From NCBI GenBank assembly GCA_020344865.1, contig CP070830.1:1923581-1937128 (forward strand): 13,548 nt of DNA. Reading direction: 5' to 3'. A model generated the notes under the pieces. The model was not told the origin of the DNA. It saw only the letters and a program-made list of their open reading frames with translations, and did no database searches. The translations under genes were made by a program, and so were the position numbers. The stretch is from Planctomycetota bacterium (GTDB lineage Bacteria > Planctomycetota > Phycisphaerae > Sedimentisphaerales > Anaerobacaceae). Positions 7,182 to 13,548 of the stretch are shown here, in pieces; position 1 is the first letter of the stretch; the number at the start of each line of letters is the position of its first letter.

Positions 7182-8567
7182 ATGGCAGATATTTATGACG
7201 TTGTGGTTATCGGCAGTGGGCCGGGAGGGTACGCTGCCGCAATAAGATGCGCCCAAAGGGGTGCCTCGGTAGCAATGGTCGAAAAAGAGTTCATCGGCGG
7301 TACGTGTCTGAACTCCGGATGCATTCCGTCAAAAGCATTGCTCGCATCGGCGCATACGCTGCTTTTGGCGAAACGAGCAGCGACGATGGGTGTCGAGATT
7401 CCCTCGGCTACTGCAAACTGGCCTAAAGTGCAAAGCAGGAAGGATGCCATAGTAGGCGGCTTTCGGAAGGGCCTGACTGAATTGGTGGAAGGCAACGGGA
7501 TAAAGATATTGCCCGGCCGGGCCATCGTTACGGCGCCCAAGCAAGTCAAGATTGAAACTGACACAGCGCCAATGGAGATAGATGCGGAGAAGATAATCCT
7601 GGCAACGGGTTCTGTGCCGGTTGAGCTTCCGTCGGCAGCGTTTGACGGCAAGACCATCATCAGTAGTAAAGAAGCCTTAGAATTGCAGCAAATACCCCAA
7701 TCGATGATAATCATAGGCGGTGGAGTAATTGGCTGTGAGCTGGCGTGTGTCTATGCCGCTGTGGGGACAAAGGTAACTATCGTAGAAGCGCTTTTGCGAT
7801 TAATCCCCATGGAAGACGAATGGGTCGGTCGGCTGATAGAACGCGAATTCAAGAAGCTCGGCATCGAAGTGATGACCAATCAGAAAGTCGCTGCCGCTGA
7901 TAAAACTAATGAGTCCGTAAGAGTGACCCTTGAAGGCGGCAAGACAATCGAGGCGGAGAAGGTACTGGTTTCGGTCGGGCGTAAGGCCGTCTGCGACGAG
8001 GAGACTATCGAGGGCTTAGGCTTAGAGATGAACGGTCCTGCAGTCGCGGTCAATGAGAAGATGGAAACTAATGTGAGCGGCGTATACGCGATTGGTGATG
8101 CGGTGGGGACAACGTATCTGGCCCACGGGGCCTTTGCCGAGGCGGAGGTGGCGGCGGATAACGCAACTGGTGCTGACGCAAAAATGGGTGATTATTCTTT
8201 GATTCCACGGGCGGTCTACACGTTTCCGGAAGTCGCATCGGTTGGTAAGGGTGAAGATGCCTGCAGGCAAGAAGGGCTCGATATAGCTGTCGGAAGGGCG
8301 TTTTTCAAGGCAAACGGCAGAAGTGTCGGGCATAATGAGACGGTCGGCGAGGTAAGGGTTGTGCGTGATAAGGCGAGCGACAGAATCATGGGAGTTACGA
8401 TGGTTGGTGCAGCAGTGACCGAGCTTATTGCTGCCGCCCGAGCTTTGATGGGGAGCACAGAAAAACCCATGGCGGTCAGCTTCCCTCACCCAACGGTCTC
8501 CGAAGTACTCAAAGAAGCTTGGGAAGATGCGTTCGGTATGAGCCTGCATACGCCACCAAGACCGTGA
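7182..8567 (+). CDS. lpdA: Dihydrolipoyl dehydrogenase (E3)
   Basis: A 461-residue FAD/NAD-dependent disulfide oxidoreductase that reoxidises dihydrolipoyl groups in 2-oxoacid dehydrogenase or glycine cleavage complexes. The FAD-binding GSGPGG motif is at 11-16. The redox-active pair C42/C47 sits in GGTCLNSGCIPSK, the dihydrolipoamide dehydrogenase signature. The NAD-binding IIIGGGVIGCE follows in mid-protein, then YAIGDAVGTTYLAHGAF, and the C-terminal catalytic pair H436/E441 in HPTVSE. All key residues are present and the length is normal. I start at ATG 7182, with GGAG 7 bases upstream; the frame is open back to 7119, but that start would precede the predicted transcription start. It heads the rhamnose gene run, 42 bases before rhaB, and faces away from an E2-core gene. 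No E1 or lipoyl-bearing partner is nearby. Confidence 0.92.
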   Translation: MADIYDVVVIGSGPGGYAAAIRCAQRGASVAMVEKEFIGGTCLNSGCIPSKALLASAHTLLLAKRAATMGVEIPSATANWPKVQSRKDAIVGGFRKGLTELVEGNGIKILPGRAIVTAPKQVKIETDTAPMEIDAEKIILATGSVPVELPSAAFDGKTIISSKEALELQQIPQSMIIIGGGVIGCELACVYAAVGTKVTIVEALLRLIPMEDEWVGRLIEREFKKLGIEVMTNQKVAAADKTNESVRVTLEGGKTIEAEKVLVSVGRKAVCDEETIEGLGLEMNGPAVAVNEKMETNVSGVYAIGDAVGTTYLAHGAFAEAEVAADNATGADAKMGDYSLIPRAVYTFPEVASVGKGEDACRQEGLDIAVGRAFFKANGRSVGHNETVGEVRVVRDKASDRIMGVTMVGAAVTELIAAARALMGSTEKPMAVSFPHPTVSEVLKEAWEDAFGMSLHTPPRP

Positions 8568-8609
8568 TGTCAGTACGATGACCAGGCTCGTTAAATGAAG
8601 TAAATCGAA

Positions 8610-10082
8610 ATGGAGCAGACAAAACAATACATTGCTGTTGACCTTGGGGCAGAGAGCGGCAGAGTAATGCTGGGTACTGTCAGGGCTAACAAGCTCGGTT
8701 TGAAAGAAGTTTATCGTTTTTCCAATGGCCCTGTAAAAGAAAGAGCCAGCCTCAGATGGGATTTTGACAAGCTCTTCTCGGAAGTAAAGACCGGCATCGC
8801 CAGGGCAATTAAACAAAGTGATGGTGAGGTCTCTGGCATAGGAGTTGACAGCTGGGGCGTCGATTACGGACTCCTCGGCCAAGACGGCCGACTGTTAGAG
8901 AGTCCATATCATTACCGTGACAATCGCACCGATGGAATGCTTCAGAAGGCATTTGAACTGATGGATAAGCGCGCTATCTACGAAAGCAGCGGTGTGCAGT
9001 TTATGCAGATTAATACGGCTTATCAGCTGCTTTCGATGCGTCTGGCGAACCCCGAGGTCCTGGCCAAGGCTGGCAAGTTAATCTTCATGGCGGATTTGGT
9101 GTCGTACTATTTGTGCGGCAGATCTTATGCTGAATACAGTCTCGCAAGCACATCCCAGCTTATGGATATGCGGACCGGCCAATGGTCAAAAGGGATGTTT
9201 GAGAAGCTTGGTTTACCAATGAATATTATGCCCGACGTTGCCCAGCCGGGGACCGTCGTGGGTAAATTAAAGACCGAATTATGTAAGGAGTTCGGATGCG
9301 AACCAATCGACATCATAGCTGTTGGCTCTCACGATACAGCAGACGCGGTCGCAGCAATCCCGGCACAGGCGGAGCACTGGGCATACCTTTCAAGCGGAAC
9401 CTGGAGTCTGATGGGCGTTGAAGTATCTGACGCAATTATTAACGATAAAACTTTTGAATATGCGTTTACGAACGAAGGCGGGGTGGAAGATACAATTCGG
9501 CTTTTGAAGAACATAACGGGGCTGTGGCTTCTTCAGGAGTGCAGAAGGCAATGGCGGCGGGATGGGGGCGATTTGTCTTATGCCGACTTATCCACTATGG
9601 CGAACCAAGCCGAACCTTTTGCCGGCTACATCGATCCTGACCACAACGGGTTTCTTTCGCCCGGCGATATGCCATCGCGAATAAACAATCTTCTTGTCGA
9701 GACGGACCAGAAGATAATTAATGACAAGGGGCAGATGGCAAGGGTAATATTGGAAAGTCTTGCCTTTAAATACCGCACTGTGGCCGAGGCCATTGAAGAT
9801 ATTACGCAAGAGGCGATAGAGATACTGCATATTGTTGGAGGCGGTATACGAAATGAACTGCTTTGCCAGTTTGCGGCCAACGCTACAGGCAGGAAAGTAA
9901 TCGCCGGGCCCATAGAGGCGACCGCCGCCGGCAATATCCTGATGCAGGCAAGGGCAACAGGACAAATCCAATCACTGAAAGAACTCAGAGAGATTGTTCG
10001 TAATTCCTTTGAACTGAGAGAATATCAGCCGCAGGACGTTAAATTCTGGGACGAACAGTATGCGAGAATCAGCAGCCACTGA
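8610..10082 (+). CDS. rhaB: Rhamnulokinase (L-rhamnulose kinase)
   Basis: A 490-residue FGGY-family sugar kinase that phosphorylates L-rhamnulose at O1, the second step of L-rhamnose breakdown. The N-terminal phosphate-binding motif AVDLGAESGRVML is at 9-21, followed by VDSWGVDYGLL at 79-89 and the rhamnulokinase-type HYRDNRTDGM at 101-110. VGSHDTADAV contains D242, which corresponds to the catalytic base of E. coli RhaB. SSGTWSLMGVE (261-271) and the C-terminal GGGIRNELLCQ/ANATGRKVIAGPIEATA region are also characteristic. These separate RhaB from xylulokinase and glycerol kinase. The ATG at 8610 has only a weak GAAG upstream. The gene is 33 bases ahead of the PHP gene in the same direction, and rhaA follows three genes on, so the assignment is well supported by context. 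Confidence 0.93.
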   Translation: MEQTKQYIAVDLGAESGRVMLGTVRANKLGLKEVYRFSNGPVKERASLRWDFDKLFSEVKTGIARAIKQSDGEVSGIGVDSWGVDYGLLGQDGRLLESPYHYRDNRTDGMLQKAFELMDKRAIYESSGVQFMQINTAYQLLSMRLANPEVLAKAGKLIFMADLVSYYLCGRSYAEYSLASTSQLMDMRTGQWSKGMFEKLGLPMNIMPDVAQPGTVVGKLKTELCKEFGCEPIDIIAVGSHDTADAVAAIPAQAEHWAYLSSGTWSLMGVEVSDAIINDKTFEYAFTNEGGVEDTIRLLKNITGLWLLQECRRQWRRDGGDLSYADLSTMANQAEPFAGYIDPDHNGFLSPGDMPSRINNLLVETDQKIINDKGQMARVILESLAFKYRTVAEAIEDITQEAIEILHIVGGGIRNELLCQFAANATGRKVIAGPIEATAAGNILMQARATGQIQSLKELREIVRNSFELREYQPQDVKFWDEQYARISSH

Positions 10083-10115
10083 TTATATTCTTGGCGAAGA
10101 AAGTCTCCTAAACTG

Positions 10116-11456
10116 ATGAGAATTATATTGGTCGAAGAACTCGAACGAAAACTGGATAGTTTCGATGCTGACGAGAGAACACAGGCATTAAGCGCATTAC
10201 TTGAAAACGTCCAGGCGGGGCAGGTGATTTTACCTGAGGCCGAAACGGCTGTTAACCTGCACTGCCACACTTTTTGCTCTTATAACACTTACGGCTATTC
10301 GCCGAGTAAATTCGCATGGCTTGCCCGCAAGGATGGTCTGGCTGTTGCGGGGGTCGTGGATTTTGATGTGCTTGACGCACTGGAGGAATTTCTTGCGGCC
10401 GGTAGAAGACTTAATCTAAAGGCCTGCGCAGGGCTGGAGACGAGGGTGTTTGTGCCGGAATTTTCCACGAGAGTAATTAACTCACCCGGTGAACCCGGAA
10501 TCTCATACCAGATGGGAGTAGGATTCCCGAAGGCCAAGCTGGAGGGTGAAGCGGCGCAATTTCTACTTAATCTTCGTAAGACCGCACAGCAAAGAAACCG
10601 TGATTTGATGAGACGTGTAAATGAGTATCTTCGACCCGTTGAGTTGGATTATGAGCGCGATGTTCTTGTACTGACGCCGTCGGGCAATGCTACCGAGCGG
10701 CACGTTTGTCTTGCGTATGCTCGCAAGGCCAAAGAAGTTTTTAACGACGACGCCCTAAGCGAATTCTGGGTAGAAAAGATGGGTCCCGAAGCCGAATCGG
10801 TGGAACTGCCGGAAGGCACAGATTTACTTAATATGATTCGAGCCAGGACTATGAAGCGCGGCGGGGCGGGTTATGTGGCGCCGGATAAGGGTTCATTTCC
10901 GCTTATGGCTGATTTCAATCGGTTTGTGTTTGGCGCCGGTGGCATCCCTACTATGACCTGGCTGGATGGTCTAAGCGAGGGTGAGCAGGCCCTCGAAGAG
11001 CTTGTCGAAGTTGCCGTCAGCGCCGGCGCTGCGGCAATCAACTTCATACCCCATCGTAATTACACGCCGGGCGTCAAAGACCAAAAGCTGGAAAATCTTT
11101 ACGATGTTGTGGAACTGGCTGAGCAGCTGGGTCTGCCTACAGTGGTCGGTACGGAAATGAACAGTCCCGGCCAGAAATTTGTCGATGATTTTAATTCCGA
11201 GGAACTCTCGCCTGTGTCGGGAGTATTTCTTAAAGGCGCCTATATCGTTTATGCTCATTCGGTTTTGCAGCAAGCGGCGGGATTGGGGTATATGAGCGAA
11301 TGGGCGGAGAATAATTTTAGCTGTGTTGCGGAGAAAAACGAATTCTTTGAAAGACTCGGTCGTTCGCTTGAGGTCGAGAACGAAGGCGTCCTCGGTGAAT
11401 TTGGTGAAGACGCAACTCCTGAGCAGATATTAAATAAAGTTGGCAATTCATTATGA
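10116..11456 (+). CDS. Divergent PHP-domain protein of the rhamnose cluster
   Basis: A 446-residue protein with a polymerase-and-histidinol-phosphatase (PHP) type metal-dependent core, a fold usually hydrolysing phosphoesters. HCH at residues 49-51 is PHP motif I; GLET gives E108 as the likely bridging ligand; later candidate ligands are H313 in IPHRNY, E347 in GTEMNSPG and H381 in YAHSVL. In the segment equivalent to the usual TDHD, the protein reads VDFD (81-84), so the His ligand is Phe83. About 45 residues precede the core and an insertion of about 150 residues follows E108, making it longer than simple PHP phosphatases. It has no signal peptide, so it is cytoplasmic. The gene lies between rhaB and a long dehydrogenase gene, which it overlaps by 4 bases (ATGA), implying coupled translation. 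A role on a phosphorylated rhamnose intermediate is an inference from position only. Confidence 0.75.
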   Translation: MRIILVEELERKLDSFDADERTQALSALLENVQAGQVILPEAETAVNLHCHTFCSYNTYGYSPSKFAWLARKDGLAVAGVVDFDVLDALEEFLAAGRRLNLKACAGLETRVFVPEFSTRVINSPGEPGISYQMGVGFPKAKLEGEAAQFLLNLRKTAQQRNRDLMRRVNEYLRPVELDYERDVLVLTPSGNATERHVCLAYARKAKEVFNDDALSEFWVEKMGPEAESVELPEGTDLLNMIRARTMKRGGAGYVAPDKGSFPLMADFNRFVFGAGGIPTMTWLDGLSEGEQALEELVEVAVSAGAAAINFIPHRNYTPGVKDQKLENLYDVVELAEQLGLPTVVGTEMNSPGQKFVDDFNSEELSPVSGVFLKGAYIVYAHSVLQQAAGLGYMSEWAENNFSCVAEKNEFFERLGRSLEVENEGVLGEFGEDATPEQILNKVGNSL

Positions 11457-13138
11457 AAGCACAGAGCAAGGTAAATCTGCCGCAAACGCAACACGCCGTG
11501 CAGCTGGTCGGTCCGGATGAGCTGGTCTTGAATAAATCCAAAGAAGTTTTCCCTCCCGGCCCCCATCAGGTTCTTTGCAAAGTTGAGGCCGTTGGTCTGT
11601 GCTTTTCAGACCTCAAGCTGTTGAAGCAGTTTTCGTCTCATGCCCGTAAAACTGAGATAGTCAGCGGCATTGACCCCGGCATACTCAAGGAGATTCCAAG
11701 CTATGCACCCGCAGATATCCCTACCGTACCCGGTCACGAGGCGGTGGTGAGGATTGCGGAGGTTGGCCCGGGTGTCGAAAGTTTTAAGCCCGGTCAGCGA
11801 TACCTTGTTGAAACCGACTACCGCTGGCTGCCCACCACCGGCTCTAACGCCTCCTTCGGCTATAACTTCGAAGGAGCTCTTCAGCAATACGTCCTGATGG
11901 ATGAAAGGGTCATCACATCCCCGGAAGGTGACTCGATGTTGATACCGGTTTCGGAAGGCCTTTCTGCTTCAGCGATAGCTCTGGTGGAGCCTTGGGCCTG
12001 TGTTGAAGATGCCTATGCTACGAAAGAAAGGCGAAGGCTGAAACAAGATGGCCGGATGCTCGTTGTCGCTGAGACCGATGTTGCAGACGATGTTTTTGCT
12101 AAATTGTTCAATCTCTACGACCGGCCGGGACAAATAACCTGGGTCTCAAAGTTTGCGGCGCCACCGCTTCCGGATATTGCTATAACCACGGCCGCGGACA
12201 TATCAAAAATTGCCGGTGCCGCCTATGACGATGTAATCTATTTCGGGTCCGACGCAAATACGGCCGAAGCGCTGTTTGAAAAAGTTGCACCGCAGGGTCT
12301 CGTTAATATCGTTCTTTGCGGCGGCGAATTCGCCAGTGATGTTGTCACACCGATAGGCCGGGTGCACTACGGCGGTGTTCGCATCGTCGGCACGACAGGA
12401 CCAGACCCGGCCGAATCTATGGCGTGTATCCCCGAGACAGGCGAGGTCCGAGCCGGTGACAAGATTAATGTAGTCGGCGCGGGCGGGCCTATGGGAACGA
12501 TGCACGTGATACGAAATATCTGTCAGGGCGTTGGAGGTGTAAGTGTTTTTGCGGCCGATATAGACGAGGACCGACTCGCTGTACTGTCAAAATTGGCCGA
12601 ACCTTTGGCCAAGAAAAACAATATCAGCTATGAGCCTTACAATCCCAAAACTCAGAAAATTGAAGAATCCTTCGACTACACGGTAGTGATGGCGCCCATA
12701 CCTGAACTTGTGTCCACGTCAGTTAAAACCGCTGAGAAAGGTGCAGTCATAAACATATTCGCCGGCATCCCTGCGGATGTTACCACAAAAATCGATTTGG
12801 ACGCCTGTATAGAAAAGCAACTGTATTTCATCGGAACCAGCGGTTCTGTTCTTGAGGATATGAAGCGCGTCTTAGCCAAGGTTGAGTCCGGCCGGCTGGA
12901 TACCGATGTCTCAGTTGCCGCCGTATGCGGACTGGATGGGGCAGGCGATGGAATTCGGGCGGTTGAAAAAAGGCAGATAGCCGGTAAAATAATGGTTTAT
13001 CCGGCCTGCAAGGGATTGGGCCTTACAGAGCTGTCGAAACTGAAAGAAAAAATACCAGAGATCGCAGAATGTCTGAACGAAGGAATGTGGAACAAAAAAG
13101 CAGAGGAAGTGCTTTTGAAAGCATACCAAAACTCTTAG
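11453..13138 (+). CDS. Long zinc-dependent alcohol dehydrogenase-like protein with two Rossmann-like units
   Basis: A 561-residue medium-chain dehydrogenase/reductase (MDR); usual members have 340-400 residues. The GroES-like catalytic domain shows GLCFSD with zinc ligand C50, PGHEAV with H95/E96, and EPWAC (179-183), all as in the sorbitol/threonine dehydrogenase branch. The four-cysteine structural zinc lobe is absent. Residues about 196-326 look like a first cofactor domain that has lost the glycine motif (RMLVVAETDVADD where GxGxxG is expected) but ends with VRIVGTTGPDPAESM. A second, intact Rossmann unit begins with NVVGAGGPMG (339-348) and ends with the similar LYFIGTSGSVLEDM and the MDR C-terminus AGKIMVYP. 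This looks like internal duplication. It is translationally coupled to the PHP gene and lies 18 bases before rhaA. Plausible substrates are lactaldehyde or a rhamnose-derived ketose phosphate, but sequence alone does not decide. Confidence 0.8.
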   Translation: MKAQSKVNLPQTQHAVQLVGPDELVLNKSKEVFPPGPHQVLCKVEAVGLCFSDLKLLKQFSSHARKTEIVSGIDPGILKEIPSYAPADIPTVPGHEAVVRIAEVGPGVESFKPGQRYLVETDYRWLPTTGSNASFGYNFEGALQQYVLMDERVITSPEGDSMLIPVSEGLSASAIALVEPWACVEDAYATKERRRLKQDGRMLVVAETDVADDVFAKLFNLYDRPGQITWVSKFAAPPLPDIAITTAADISKIAGAAYDDVIYFGSDANTAEALFEKVAPQGLVNIVLCGGEFASDVVTPIGRVHYGGVRIVGTTGPDPAESMACIPETGEVRAGDKINVVGAGGPMGTMHVIRNICQGVGGVSVFAADIDEDRLAVLSKLAEPLAKKNNISYEPYNPKTQKIEESFDYTVVMAPIPELVSTSVKTAEKGAVINIFAGIPADVTTKIDLDACIEKQLYFIGTSGSVLEDMKRVLAKVESGRLDTDVSVAAVCGLDGAGDGIRAVEKRQIAGKIMVYPACKGLGLTELSKLKEKIPEIAECLNEGMWNKKAEEVLLKAYQNS

Positions 13139-13156
13139 AGTGGAGTGTAGCGCAAA

Positions 13157-13548
13157 ATGAGCTATTCCAAACGCATCGAGAAAGCGTACGAGCTTGCGAA
13201 GGGGCTTTACGCCGATAAAGGGATTGATACCGAAAAGACAGTCCAACAACTGAGCAAGATAGCGATATCGCTACACTGCTGGCAGGGAGATGATGTTGGC
13301 GGGTTCGAAAGTAGTGAGGGGCTTGGCGGCAGCGGTATTATGGCCACGGGAAGCTATCCCGGAAAGGCACGGTGTGGCGATGAGCTGCGAATGGATTTGG
13401 AGAAGGCACTTAGCCTGATACCGGGTAAGCACCGGTTGAATCTGCACGCCATATACGCTGAAACGGGCGGCGAGCGGGTCGAACGAAATAAACTGGAGGG
13501 CAAGCATTTTTCCGGCTGGATAGACTGGGCGAAGGCAATGGGGATGGG
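13157..13548 (+). CDS. rhaA: L-rhamnose isomerase, N-terminal part (runs off the window)
   Basis: The first 130 codons of an open frame with no stop before the window edge. RhaA is a metal-dependent TIM-barrel isomerase converting L-rhamnose to L-rhamnulose, the first step of the pathway. Diagnostic segments are LHCWQGDDVGGFE (39-51), IMATGSYPGKAR (61-72), LIPGKHRLNLHAIY (87-100) and HFSGWIDWAKAMG (117-129), which follow E. coli RhaA almost position by position. The family is about 420 residues, so roughly 30% is present. The ATG at 13157 has GGAG (13142-13145) 11 bases upstream. It lies 18 bases after the dehydrogenase gene and closes the visible part of the rhamnose operon. Confidence 0.95.
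   Translation, partial: MSYSKRIEKAYELAKGLYADKGIDTEKTVQQLSKIAISLHCWQGDDVGGFESSEGLGGSGIMATGSYPGKARCGDELRMDLEKALSLIPGKHRLNLHAIYAETGGERVERNKLEGKHFSGWIDWAKAMGM

Noticed and set aside
6954..7256. Minus-strand open frames upstream of the E2-core gene, checked as a possible lost lipoyl domain
   Set aside because: The translations contain no lipoyl-lysine motif, E3-binding motif or Ala/Pro-rich linker, so there is no evidence of a frameshifted N-terminus.
8022..8882. 286-codon minus-strand open frame across the end of lpdA and the start of rhaB
   Set aside because: It is antisense to two clearly identified genes, spans their intergenic gap and shows no recognisable domain, so I treat it as a chance frame.

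Overview
The window is a compact stretch of bacterial chromosome at roughly 50% GC, with short gaps and no mobile elements, tRNA/rRNA genes or CRISPR arrays visible. The protein types suggest a saccharolytic Planctomycetota bacterium, perhaps of the Phycisphaerae/Sedimentisphaerales kind. The clues are a Tat-exported GH116 glycosidase carrying an inserted beta-sandwich module of a type I associate with planctomycete GH32-like enzymes, an exported ADP-ribosylglycohydrolase-like protein, several TTG/GTG starts, and an L-rhamnose cluster. The taxonomic placement is inference from style, not from a marker gene.

Left block (+ strand, 1-1485): the last 13 codons of a probable ribH, then nusB (best start GTG at 98), then a ParA/Soj-type ATPase with a proline-rich C-terminal tail and no ParB beside it.

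Middle block (- strand, 6942 down to 1568): a free-standing 2-oxoacid dehydrogenase E2 catalytic core without lipoyl or E3-binding domains and with the catalytic His of DHRxxDG replaced; a Tat-exported GH116 family glycosidase with an inserted beta-sandwich domain; and a Sec-exported ADP-ribosylglycohydrolase-fold protein. The last two are 37 bases apart and are probably co-transcribed.

Right block (+ strand, 7182 to the window end): dihydrolipoyl dehydrogenase (E3), rhamnulokinase rhaB, a divergent PHP-fold protein, an unusually long zinc alcohol dehydrogenase-like protein with two Rossmann-like units, and the first 130 codons of L-rhamnose isomerase rhaA. Gaps are 42 bases or less and one junction is a 4-base overlap, so this looks like one operon. 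RhaA (rhamnose to rhamnulose) and RhaB (rhamnulose to rhamnulose-1-phosphate) give the first two steps of phosphorylative rhamnose catabolism. The aldolase step is not in the window and may lie beyond the right edge. The PHP and dehydrogenase proteins between rhaB and rhaA are the best candidates for an undescribed part of the pathway.

The E2-core and E3 genes diverge from a shared 239-base region (6943-7181), the longest gene-free stretch. It holds an extended -10 promoter for the E3/rhamnose operon (7128-7136), a perfect TTAGCG-gttt-CGCTAA palindrome just upstream (7084-7099), and a weaker promoter candidate facing the E2 core.
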